Below are positions 20,210 through 30,343 of a DNA stretch of 64,000 bases, piece after piece. Positions within the stretch are counted from its first letter, which is position 1, and each line of letters begins with the position of its first letter. The position numbers were made by a program, and so were the translations under genes. The notes under the pieces are model-generated. The model made no database searches and was not told where the DNA came from. It was given only the letters and a program-made list of their open reading frames with translations. Origin of the DNA: Xiphydria camelus (lineage: Eukaryota; Arthropoda; Insecta; Hymenoptera; Xiphydriidae); contig OY783197.1 in NCBI GenBank assembly GCA_963678675.1, forward strand, positions 13,179,813-13,243,812, written 5' to 3'.

Positions 20210-21361
20210 CTAGCAGCCCGTCCCGGCTTCGCACGGGTGGATTGTGGATTGATTTTGGCCGTCATTTGACGAATTTTTAGCAGATATCTATAGATATAAC
20301 CAAAGATTTAACAAATCTAATATCACCATTGTATAGCCACGGAAAAATCCTAAACCCTACTATCAGAAAGAATTTTTATAGGGCCCATAGCTTTCATGGT
20401 ACGAAGCCGAACTGTATTTGACCTCAATTTTACCTCCGCTGACCATAAAGGTCACATTTAAAAAATCGTTAAGGACAAATTTGAACGTAAAATTTCCCTC
20501 TCTTATCATTTCCTTTATCAAAAATAAGGGTTCCCATTTAGGGTCATGGTCAAGGTCAAATCCAATATGACCATTGTGTAGCCATAGAAAAATCCTAAAA
20601 TTTTTGTATTAAACATTTGTCTCTAAAATTATTTCCCGCTGAGATAATTAGCCGTACCGTGACTTTTTGAACACCCTGTATAAGATTTACTAACTCAGAA
20701 ACCTTCGCGGATATGCGTCCAACTGTTCCCCAACTTTTCATCGCAATCGGATGAACGGTTTAGGAAGGCATAATAATCATCAGTACCGGTACTTTTTGAA
20801 CACCTTTTATATAAAATTTACTAACTCAGAAACCTTCGCGGGCATGCGTCCAACCATTCCCCAAAGTTTCATCGCAATCGGATGAACGGTTTAGGAAGGC
20901 ATAATAATCATCCGTACCGGTACTCTTTGAACACCCTGTATAAGATTTACTAACTCAGAAACCTTCGCGGGCATGTGTCCAACCATTCCCCAAAGTTTCA
21001 TCGCAATCGGATGAACGGTTTAGGAAGGCATTTGATATTACCTTAAAGCTCACGGTCAAGGTCAAATCCAATACGACCACTGGGTAGTCAAGGGAAAATC
21101 CTTAAAGTTTTGTATTAAACATTTTTCTCTAAAATGTTTTCCCGCTGAGATAATCGGCCATACCGAGACTTTTTGAACACCCTGTATAAGATTTACTCAT
21201 TCAGAAACCATCGCGGGCATGCGTCCAACCATTTCCCAAAATTTCATCGCAATCGAATGAACGGTTTAGGAAGGCATAAGAGACATACAGACAGACAGAC
21301 AGACAGAAAGACAGACAGAAAGACAGACAGACAGACAAACATTCATTTTTATATATATAGA
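20210..21361 (-). mobile_element. Helitron-like minisatellite element, copy B
   Basis: On the minus strand it starts TCTATATATATAAAAATG at 21361 and ends ACGGGCTGCTAG at 20210, followed by T. It has the same ends as copy A, including the CCCGT/ACGGG hairpin. The body has about four minisatellite units (near 20759, 20889, 21019, 21264) plus internal sequence with TTGACCTTGACC strings. No coding capacity. Its 5' end abuts the 3' end of copy C with no base between. Confidence 0.75.
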
Positions 21362-22756
21362 CTAGCAGCCCGTCCCGGCTTCGCACGGGTAGATTGTGGA
21401 TTGATTTTGTCCGTCCACCATTGTTTAAATACATTTTTAATACAAAACTTTTAGTATTTTTCCCGGGCTACGCAATGGTCATATTGGATTTGACCTTGAC
21501 CATGACCTTCAAGGTTATATCGAGGTCAAATTAATTTTTTTTCACGTTCAAATGTGTCCTTGACCTTTTTTTTCATGTTACCTTTATTGTCAGCGGAGGT
21601 CAAATTTAGGTCAAGTATAGTTCGACTTTTTGAACACCCTGTATAAGATTTACTAACTCAGAAACCTTCGCGGATATGCGTCCAACTGTTCCCCAAATTT
21701 TCATCGCAATCGGATGAACGGTTTAGGAAGGCATAATAATCATCCGTACCGGTACTTTTTGAACACCCTGTATAAGATTTACTAACTCAGAAACCTTCGC
21801 GGGCATGCGTCCAACCATTTCCCAACTTTTCATCGCAATCGGATGAACGGTTTAGGAAGGCATAATAATAATCAGTACCTGTACTTTTTGAACACCTTTT
21901 ATAAGATTTACTAATTCAGAAACCTTCGCGGGCATGCGTCCAACCATTCCCCAAAGTTTCATCGCAATCGGATGAACGGTTTAGGAAGGCAAATAATCAT
22001 CCGTACCTGTACTTTTTGAACACCCTGTATAAGATTTACTAACTCAAACCTTCGCGGATATGCGTCCAACTGTTCCCCAAATTTTCATCGCAATCGGATG
22101 AACGGTTTAGGAAGGCATAATAATCATCCGTACCGGTACTTTTTGAACACCCTGTATAAGATTTACTAACTCAAAAACCTTCGCGGGCATGCATCCAACC
22201 ATTCCCCAACTTTTCACCGCAATCGGATGAACGGTTTAGGAAGGCATAATATTCATCAGTACCAGTACTTTTTGAACCCCTTTTATAAGATTTACTAACT
22301 CAGAAACCTTCGCGGACATGCGTCCAACCATTCCCCAACTTTTCATCGCAATGGGATGAACGGTTTAGGAAGGCATAATAATCATCAGTACCGGTACTTT
22401 TTGAACACCTTTTATAAGATTTACTAACAATAAGAAACCTTCGCGGGCATGCGTCCAACCATTCCCCAAAGTTTCATCGCAATCGAATGAACGGTTTAGG
22501 AAGGCATTTGATATTACCTTAAAGGTCACGGTCAAGGTCAAATCCAATACGACCACTGGGTAGCCAAGGGAAAATCCTTAAAGTTTTGTATTAAATATTT
22601 TTCTCTAAAATGTTTTCCCGCTAAGATAATCGGCCGTACCGGGATTTTTTGAACACCCTGTATAAGATTTACTAACTCAGAAACCATCGCAGGCATGCGT
22701 CCAACCATTTCCCAAAATTTCATCGCAATTGGATGAACGGTTTAGGAAGGCATACG

Positions 22757-22809
<53 letters not shown>

Positions 22810-22831
22810 TTCATTTTTATATATATATAGA
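21362..22831 (-). mobile_element. Helitron-like minisatellite element, copy C
   Basis: It runs on the minus strand from TCTATATATATATAAAAATG at 22831 to CTAG at 21362. The base before the 5' end on that strand is A, as expected for an A/T target. About eight minisatellite units (near 21718 to 22740) and a (GTCT)n run near the 5' end match copies A and B. Copies B and C share one A...T target as a head-to-tail tandem. Confidence 0.75.
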
Positions 22832-23774
22832 TAGATGATGTGATGTTAATCTCACAAGTATTGTGATAATTTTTATCATTCTAAAGGTTATTTATAGTTT
22901 AATTAGACAGGGGAAAAGTTTTCAGAGGTGTAACAATAACATCTATTTCTTGAGACTGATTTCAGTTTTCTAATTTCATTACAATGCTATAGAATTTACT
23001 AGCTTTATGAAAAATGAGGAACATTTATATTTTTCACTAATTTAAAAATAAGTTTCTGAAATAAGAGACTGAAGTGCAAAAGTATAAATATAATATTTCT
23101 ATATAATTAATGAGTATACATTTAACAAAGTCTAAATTGGACTTCCACATTACGTAAAAGTACTTTATTGCAAATTTTTCTTCTTACAATTAAACAAATG
23201 ATCAAAGATAGGCAATGTGATAGGTAAAAGGAAAAATGTGTGCGAGGAGTATGCGAACACCGATATTGTGTTAACTTTTGCAGTGAACACAATGTAATGT
23301 ACGAAAATTGAAGTTTAAGATGTGTGAAATTATTAGGTAACATTATCTCTAGTATAAGACAAACATTCAGATGACCCATTTTTTATTGTATTTATGTTTA
23401 ATTGTGGAAAATGAATGAGAAAAATAGGTTAAGTACAGCAATTATATACTTTGAAAGTTGCGAATATTGTAAAAACCGTTAAGCTCGTGAGAATTCAATA
23501 AGAGAAAACTTTTGAAGAATTTTCAATTCTTTCCAAAATAGTCTCTTCGTAAATTTGCAATATTATTATACTTGCAATTTTATTAACATTAAACTTTTGT
23601 ACTTAACCTATTTCTCCCATTCATTACAAAACTTTCTATGTAAAAAACCTGTATGGAGTAACCAAAGTTTATTGTTTCATAAATAAAAGAAAATATAAAT
23701 TTGAAAAGCATTTACCGATAGTCAATAATTTTTAAAAATTAAGTACCTAGCCTAAAATAGTATACATTCACAAT
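22832..23774. other. AT-rich spacer, nothing recognised
   Basis: Nearly pure AT-rich sequence without repeats I can pair or a plausible coding frame. Confidence 0.4.
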
Positions 23775-24185
23775 AATGCCACCAATGTCATCGCAGTGTA
23801 AGCACTGTGCCGTCACCGCGTGCATTTCCTTTTCCTAAAGATCACCCCATAGGATGCATTTGATCAAACACTGTGCTCTTACGGTGCTCGCACGTAGTGT
23901 CGGCACCGCGTGCAGGTACAGTACCTGCAGACTGGACATGCACTTTGGTAGCACCGGGCTAAATTCCAAATGCACCGCGTGCGGTTACAGTACTGCCACG
24001 GTGGCTCCATTTTGCTATCGGGGAACCAATGAATAATTAATTATCATGCTTTCATTAGCCAGGGCAAAGGCCGCATTAGCTAATGAAAGTATGAGATTTA
24101 ATTGCTAATTGGCTGTTACATTTAAAAATTACATTTTGAAAATTCCCCATGATTAGAATCTGAGCTCGAGGGTGTACACCCTGAA
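23775..24185. repeat. Composite repeat with CTATCGGGG end, inverted copy 2, with a small hairpin
   Basis: The GC-rich part (23800-24023) with repeated CACCGCGTGCA, CACGGT and a terminal TTTGCTATCGGGG is the reverse of the copy at 16653. A 24023-24120 hairpin, TAATTATCATGCTTTCATTAGC paired with GCTAATGAAAGTATGAG, follows, then the reverse of ATCATGGGGAATTTTC. A related hairpin lies inside 24186-24381. Confidence 0.55.
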
Positions 24186-24381
24186 ACACGGCATCTGTCG
24201 CTGGTGACTTTTTTTAAACGTTATTTTTAAACGTACTAACCAATGAATAATTAATTCTCATGCGCTCATTAGCTACGGTGGCGTCTACTCTCGTTAATGA
24301 AAGCATGAGGATTATTAATTATTGCTTATAGTACGTTTAAAAATAACGTTTAAAAAAAGTCACCAGCGACAGATGCCGTGT
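24186..24381. mobile_element. Hairpin MITE with ACACGGCATCTGTCGCTGG ends
   Basis: ACACGGCATCTGTCGCTGG and the following TTTTTTTAAACGTT are exactly inverted at 24332-24381. The middle carries a second copy of the TTAATTCTCATGC...GCATGAGGATTATTAA hairpin seen at 24023. 196 bp, non-coding. Confidence 0.65.
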
Positions 24382-24404
24382 CCCCGGGTGTACGTGCACA
24401 TCTT

Positions 24405-24770
24405 CCCCGATAGCAAAGCATGCATTTGCACGCTAGCCGCACGCAGTGCTGCCACGTAGCACCGTGGCTACATAGTGAACATACCTAGTGGTTTCTGGCG
24501 TGAAGACACAGTGCAGTCACGGTACCTTTTCAACGTGCACACTTTGTAAATTTACCGAACGTGAATATCGGTAAATTCACTGCGGCTCCCGCGTGAGGTG
24601 GCTGTATCTCCTAGGAGGATCACGCGGCTCCCGCGGCACGCCAACATACATAGTTTTACGCAAATTTCAAGATCTTAGTACGGGGGTTAACTCAGTCATT
24701 TTGATACGCAGGGAACCGCGGGAGCCGCGCTTTCCGCAGCGAACGTGTTAAATTAGAAAATAACAAAATT
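24405..24770. repeat. CCCCGATAGCAAAG repeat copy 3 and a GGCTCCCGCG inverted repeat
   Basis: CCCCGATAGCAAAGCATGC at 24405 starts another copy of the dispersed GC-motif repeat. From about 24575, CTGCGGCTCCCGCGTGAGG is mirrored by CCGCGGGAGCCGCGCTTTCC near 24714, ending GCAGCGAACGTG, the same end motif as 26228-26371. Non-coding. Confidence 0.5.
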
Positions 24771-25058
24771 GATATAATAATAGGTTTGTTCGCAGACAGC
24801 AATTTGTAACTAGTTGCAAATTTTGATCTGCGCATGTGTGCGGTTGTAAATTTATAATTCATTGATTTCAAACCCCAATAGCAAAATTTTTAAATTAGAA
24901 AATAAAATTGATATTATAATGATGTTTCAAACAGTGAAAATTGTACTGAATTATTCCATAAATAATAAATGATTAATTATCATAATCGCTACTGTTTTAA
25001 AAAAGAAAGTATCAAATTATTTTAAAAAATTTAATATGAGATATATATATATATATAT

Positions 25059-25174
25059 AAACCGACCTTTACACAATGCAACACTGAGATATCTCGGCAA
25101 AAATATTTAAATTAAATATTTATTTCAATATTTTTGCCGAGATATCTCAGTGTTGCATTGTATAAAGGCCGGTT
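25059..25174. mobile_element. 116-bp hairpin MITE (ACCGACCTTTACACAATGC)
   Basis: Two arms of about 48 bp (ACACTGAGATATCTCGGCAA and its complement) surround a 19-bp AT loop. It follows an (AT)n tract. Confidence 0.75.
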
Positions 25175-25191
25175 TTAGCTAGAACCACTTA

Positions 25192-25285
25192 AAGAATCTT
25201 TGGTATAGTTGGTAGAATGCGAAAGCCATTCCCAGTCTCGAAGCGTCTCCTAAAGAGCGCAGGTTCGAGTCCCGGCCGGGTAGGA
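25192..25285 (+). ncRNA. Possible tRNA-derived element (pol III A/B boxes)
   Basis: TATAGTTGGTAGAATGCG resembles an A box, and GGTTCGAGTCCC about 45 bp later is an excellent B box. A poly-A/T rich stretch follows. The T-arm pairs poorly and I cannot fold a clean acceptor stem, so this is more likely a SINE fragment or tRNA relic than a working tRNA gene. Confidence 0.3.
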
Positions 25286-25364
25286 TTTGAAAAAAAACCA
25301 ACACTACCTAGTAGGCGGGTTTGGCAGGCGGCAGCTCGCTCCTCTCCTTGAAAAATCCTACTTT

Positions 25365-25535
25365 ATCGCCTTCTTTTTGCAAAATCCTACTTTATCCACC
25401 GTGCTTACACTGCGTGACTGCAGTGTGGCTTCACGGTAGACAGACAGATGGACACCCCAGTACATGCTCTCGAATACACCGCGTGAAAGTAGTGTGCGTG
25501 ATCACGGTGGCGCCACTTTGCTATCGGGGTTGTTT
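25365..25535 (-). repeat. CCCCGATAGCAAAG repeat copy 4 (inverted)
   Basis: Ends CACTTTGCTATCGGGG at 25514-25529, preceded by the same CACCGTG/CACGGTG and GCGTGA motifs as the other copies. Non-coding. Confidence 0.5.
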
Positions 25536-25879
25536 GACACGAGGCGGAGGCAGCATTTCCAGTGGATTTCGAGCATGAAGATCGTCACGTGCGTCGCGCC
25601 GGTGAATATTGCCGTTATTAAATATTGTAAGTAGGCTTCGATCGTTATTTTTTGTAATTCAAATTGGCCTTGGTCTCTCAAACGCGGAATCTGAGAACGT
25701 TCCGTACAGCATAAACGCGAGTAAGCTATAGTATAAACAGTTTACGGTTATCATCATATTTCTATAGGGTGTCCTCGTAATTGATTAAACGTGGCCTGAT
25801 TTTGGATATGCTTAATTTCGCGTTACTATTTTACGTATATTTTATATATTTTTCTCCCCATCTAAATTCGAATTTTCTA

Positions 25880-26210
25880 TTGAAGCATTCGAATACCAAA
25901 ACAGCAAACAATATTTGTAAATATCATTAGAATATTCGAAAATATTTGGAAATATTCAAAATATCTATACGATATCGTTAATATCCCACGATATAAAAAT
26001 ATTTTTAAATTATTAAAATATTTCCATGAAATATTGTAATATTGTAGAAACGTTTTTTAAATATTTTTTAAAAAATGTTATACATTTTTAAAAAATGTAA
26101 AAATATCTTATGAAAACCTGGTTTTAGATACTTCTGCAATATTTTGAAAATATTTCTGATTTTCTTTACAAAAACAAAACACATCAAAAAACTAATTTAA
26201 GGTAATGAAT
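25880..26210. repeat. AATATT-rich degenerate repeat, short block
   Basis: Frequent AAATATTT and GAATATTC strings about every 10-20 bp. Similar to the 1-kb block at 50390-51450. Confidence 0.45.
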
Positions 26211-26227
26211 ATATCTCCCCCTTATAA

Positions 26228-26371
26228 CACGTTCGCTGCGCATGGCACGGATCCGTGACACACCGAGCCTTTAAGCAGTGCGCGTGGCACGGATCCGTGA
26301 CACAAATATGTTCTCATCTTTCATAGCCGCTCCTGGGTAAGTCTTCCTGAAAAAAGTGAGCAGCGAACGTG
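26228..26371. mobile_element. 144-bp TIR element with CACGTTCGCTGC ends
   Basis: CACGTTCGCTGC is inverted as GCAGCGAACGTG at 26360. Inside, the palindrome-bearing string GTGGCACGGATCCGTGACAC (first copy begins ATGGC) occurs twice about 47 bp apart. Confidence 0.55.
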
Positions 26372-26452
26372 ATAATACTACAACTAGATAACTGAAATGT
26401 TCGATATTTTCATCTACTTTGTACCCAACTTTGTACGCTCTTTTCGGTGTTA

Positions 26453-26626
26453 AGGCTCGTTTTCACGTGGCATTAAATGTCGTGACTTTGCACCTACTGC
26501 GACATTAAAATCATATAGGTTTCGATATCATGACATTAAACGTTCAGTTTTCACGATGACATTTGCCATGACATTTAATGCCGCGGCACTAAAAGTCACA
26601 TTTTATTGCCACGTGAATACGAGCCT
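26453..26626. mobile_element. 174-bp TTA-flanked MITE (AGGCTCGTTTTCACGTGGCA)
   Basis: TIR AGGCTCGTTTTCACGTGGCA / TGCCACGTGAATACGAGCCT with TTA on both sides, a PIF/Harbinger-type duplication. About five GACATTAA-like subterminal motifs in both orientations may be transposase binding sites. Confidence 0.78.
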
Positions 26627-26657
26627 TTACAATGAGATAAGGTCTGTCGCATATTTA

Positions 26658-26783
26658 GGGCCGGTTTTACCAACAGGTATAAACGCGGTATAGCGCTATA
26701 CTGAGAATAACCATAAGGCTTATTGCTGGTTATTCTCAGTATAGCGCTATACCGCGTTTATACCGTGTTGATAAAACCGGGCC
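26658..26783. mobile_element. GGGCCGGTTTTACCAA MITE, copy 2
   Basis: Same 126-bp near-palindrome as at 12598, flanked by TTA (26655-26657, 26784-26786). Confidence 0.88.
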
Positions 26784-27264
26784 TTAATGTTAGAAATCCA
26801 GTAGTATGATATAGATACAGTCACTAAAGCGACTAATATATGCATGCGATAAGTGCACAATTTGAATATCGAAAATTCGAGTTACCTAGTTATAGTATTA
26901 AGGGGACGATATAATGTTTGCTAATGGAAAATTTTTGAAACAAAAAAAGAATCAGGTGGATATAATATGATTCTCCGTATCATAGTTGGGTTCTCGAGGA
27001 TTTAGGCCGTGGTCTCACCAAAGCAACTTGCAGCGGCAACGCGACAACACACAGTGTGACATTTTAACAATCTACTGGGACTTAATTCCCCAGCTATTAA
27101 TTTGAATTTCTTTCCATGTTTACGTTTATTCTTTTAGTTGCAATGTAGTCTAGAACTAATATTATGGCATATTTCGTTGTTATTACTTATCTTTTAAATA
27201 AAAGAATTGTTATAGGTATATATTTTTTATTTTTATTATAAAATGTGATTAATGTACATTGCTT

Positions 27265-27699
27265 TCAAAGTATTATTTTTCCCATGCTTGTCGATTTAAC
27301 AAATGTTGTAAGTTTTCTCTTTTTTGTTTTTTCACAACACTCTTCGAATGACTTTTCTGGTCTACCCAAAGCAGAATGTGATTGATCACCAGATGTCGAT
27401 AGCAGAGAATTATAAACACAATCAGGAAGAGAAACAGTTTCCTCAAGCCACTTACAATTGTTTTTCAAAAATCGATTACGAATTCGGTAATATTTGTTTC
27501 ACCTTATTTCTATTTGTTGGCACAGGCTTCTCAAATAAATTTTTAAAGATTTAATAACGTCCTCAGGGAATGTTACGTCGTCAAATTTTGCCAGAATAAA
27601 TTCGTACACGGCATTGCAACGATCGGATTTACTGTTGTCAATCCAAACCTCGAAAATTCCCTGGCGGGTAATTGTTGAATCCATTCTAAAAAAATGCAT
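27265..27699 (-). pseudogene. Second frame of the Harbinger element, unknown function
   Basis: From 27699 leftwards a frame encodes about 65 residues (MDSTITRQGIFEVWIDNS...DDVTFPEDVIKSLKIYL), is cut by an in-frame TGA near 27500, and continues in the same frame with GRPEKSFEECCEKTKKRKL near 27370. The GRPxKxFxExxxxTKRRK string is one I associate with proteins encoded by insect transposons. I cannot name a fold. Its place inside the TIRs beside the transposase suggests it is the accessory protein, although Harbinger elements normally carry a Myb/SANT-type one. Confidence 0.45.
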
Positions 27700-28085
27700 A
27701 TATATAAGATGTTATTTTTGCTTCGGTGTACAGTTTAGTGTTTCAATAAGTTACCGAGGTGAGTTTTTGATTTTTAGGATTTATTTGAATATTGATATAT
27801 ACATTGAAATATAATTTAGAAGAGCAAACAAGTGCAGGGAATCTATGTTTTCTCTAATAGTATAAAGCCCAGTAAATAATGCCATATAGCAGGAAGAAGT
27901 CCATACAAGATCATATAAGGAACTTCTACTCTATAGTAGCTGAATAATGTAAGCGAATTATAACATCATTGTGTGGTTTTTTCCTAATATCAATATTCAA
28001 AAAAATCGTAAAACTCAAAAACTCACCTCGGTAACTTGTTGAAACACTAAACTGTACACCGAAACAAAAATAACACCTTCGAATA
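27700..28085. repeat. Inverted duplication inside the Harbinger element
   Basis: About 95 bp at 27706-27800 (CGGTGTACAGTTTAGTGTTT, ACCGAGGTGAGTTTTTGA) recurs inverted at 27977-28085. Both copies keep a consensus AGGTGAGT donor, so this may be a duplicated untranslated first exon firing in both directions. Confidence 0.55.
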
Positions 28086-29407
28086 GCATCCACTCTGAAA
28101 GAACTATCAAGAAAGACTGAATGCCTTACTGAATGTTTAGTAACCACCTACCTGTTTTCCTTTAAATGAGACTGTATTTAGGGCCATTTTATGTCACGTA
28201 ATAAAACCAAAATCCAGGTACCTATAATAACTGGAATGTCTTTATGATCCTTAATTAATATTATCCGTTTTCGGAAACATTAAATTTACGACTTAAATCC
28301 TCCTACATTTTTCAAATGTCACACTGTGCGACAACGCGAGGGCAATGCGATGCGGCATTGGTATTTAAATATATGTGTTTCCACTGAACTGAAATCAACG
28401 CAACTTGAACGCAACTAGTTAGCAACCGTAGTGGAGCAACTGTGCAAGCTGCGTCGCAGTCGCTAGTCTCTTTCAAATTTTCACAGAGAATGGCCGAAGA
28501 AGCTGCGATAACCGCTAAATTTGTATGTCTAGTGACTAGTGGAACTGTACCCGTGTCTATATGACACAACACATACAAATTACTCCCGTGTGGACGTCAA
28601 AGAGAGAGCGTAGGTGGAAATCTCAAAAAAAATTGGAGACACAGGTAAATTATTTATTGCAACAATTTTTACACAATTTTATTCCATTGGTATGGTCTGG
28701 ATCTTGCTGGTGTGTGATAAAATACTTGCACAGTATTTCTTGCATTCTTTGCACGTCTGAATAATTTCGTATTTCTGATGCTGGTATATTATCAATATCG
28801 ACTAATAGCTGATCCCGATCCGTATCAAATTCGGTTGGATGACAATAGATTCCTTGCTGCACACGAATGAAATTGTGTAAAACACATGCCGCTTTTATGA
28901 CAGAATGTATGGTTTCTTCTTTGCAACAGATTGGTCTTTCAAATAAACGAAATTTTTTTAGACACCAACATTCCGAATGCGCATTCACACTTTTCCGTCC
29001 TCTTGATAAACGATAGTTAAAAACTCGTCTCTTGTTGTTTAAAGTACGTTTTGAGTACGGTCGAATTATGTACTTTTGCGGAAAAGCTTCGTCTGCTGAG
29101 AAATAATAAGAGAAATCATCATTCGTTAACGAAAGCGGTTTAGGCTGTGGTAACTCCAAGATTCCTGATTCCAATAGGGAAGCTGCACCTTGATTAGTGG
29201 CGCCATCGGTGGAGATTCTCTACATATTCTTGGTATAAACAATTCGTGACAGTATTAGGGTATATCAGAGTTTAATAGTGATTTTAAAGTGAATCATGCC
29301 TAAATCGGAGCGAAACTGTTGTGTTACTAATTGCAAAAATGCTGAAAATTCTTGCGAAAACAGTAATATTAAGTTTTACTCATTCCCGGGTAAATCCTAC
29401 GAAATGG

Positions 29408-29580
29408 GAAGGCGACAGCAGTGGATAAAAAAGCTGTTAACCGAAAAAAGTAAGTAAGTTTAGTAGTCGTTGAGAACAAAATTATCATTGTTGGAAGGCG
29501 ACAGCAGTGGATAAAAGCTGTTAACCGAAAAAAGTAAGTTTAGGTTAGTAATCGTTGAGAACAAAATTATTATCATTGCA
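29408..29580 (+). repeat. 85-bp tandem duplication of THAP exon end plus splice donor
   Basis: GAAGGCGACAGCAGTGGATAAA through CCGAAAAAAGTAAGT and the following GTCGTTGAGAACAAAATTAT occurs twice. Copy 2 of the element has a single version. Confidence 0.8.
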
Positions 29581-29607
29581 ATATTTCAGTGAGGATGGTT
29601 CTTTATA

Positions 29608-29743
29608 GGTTCATTCCAACTAACACGAGAACTGGTTCTGAACTCGACGGAGTGTGCGTAGTCTGATCTAGCCGTCCCAAAAATCAGACTGCGCACACTC
29701 CGTCGAGTTCAGAACTAGTTCTCGTGTTCGTTGTAACGAACCC
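29608..29743. mobile_element. 136-bp hairpin MITE in ISL2EU copy 1
   Basis: Arms GGTTCATTCCAACTAACACG / CGTGTTCGTTGTAACGAACCC with an inner perfect stem (TTCTGAACTCGACGGAGTG). Flanked by TA. ISL2EU copy 2 reads TTTATAGGTACCAAC straight through this point and so serves as the empty site. Confidence 0.75.
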
Positions 29744-30115
29744 TATGGGTACCAACAAAATATTCAAAAATATGTAGTGCACATTTTATCGAAGGCCAAC
29801 GAAGTACCATGCAGTCTCATCCTGCGTATATTCCAACTATATTCTCTGCGACACGGTCCCAAATTTCAACAGAAGTGGAGACGCAGGCTATTTCTCGTTT
29901 TGAAAGATATATTAAAAGGATCGACCGCACTTCTGAAACTGTTTTCAGCTCTAAAATTACGCAGGTGATACAAGATGACAATGAAGATGAAGAGGTTGAA
30001 AGAATAATCCATCCCGTCAATACAAAAAGTAGTGTTGAAACACAGTGTTGTTTTGACTCTTACGAAACAAATAAAGAATATTTTGTGTTTGAAAGTTCCT
30101 TAGATGGAAATAACT

Positions 30116-30343
30116 TTATAAAGGGGGTAAATTTAATAAGGGGGTAAAATGATAGACATTTGTCTTATAACAATGTCTAGTTATAAAAAACAGTCCATGG
30201 TGTTCTATTTCCTGAACATTTATCACATGTTTTGCTTCACATAATTTCTCTCCTTTTAGCACTTCTGATGGTCTGTTATTATTGAAATAAATTTTTTCAA
30301 ACCCACAGCGAATAACTGTCCATTTTTGGAAACAAATGCACAA
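30116..30343 (-). pseudogene. ISL2EU ORF2 (SWIM/YqaJ protein), N-terminal stub
   Basis: The minus-strand frame contains GFEKIYFNNNRPSEVLKGE and KLCEAKHVINVQEIEHH, which fits the N-terminal region before the SWIM finger in insect SWIM/YqaJ proteins. The probable start codon is at 30323-30321. Compared with copy 2 (MDKIIRYGFEKIYF at 41871) two bases are missing just after the start. The SWIM and YqaJ domains are absent through internal deletion. In this element ORF2 faces the THAP gene. Confidence 0.6.

Larger units (their letters stand above)
29296..30147 (+). pseudogene. ISL2EU THAP transposase, 5' exons only
   Basis: ATG at 29296 starts MPKSERNCCVTNCKN and a THAP domain (C-x4-C spacing, FYSFPGK, RRQQWIKKL) to a GTAAGT donor near 29450. 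The last part of the exon with its donor is duplicated in tandem (29408-29492 and 29493-29575). A hairpin MITE at 29608-29743 lies in the intron. A second exon encodes SHPAYIPTIFSATRS, an acidic DNEDEEVERI stretch and SSVETQCCFDSYE to about 30110, where homology with copy 2 ends. No DDE domain remains. Confidence 0.75.
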
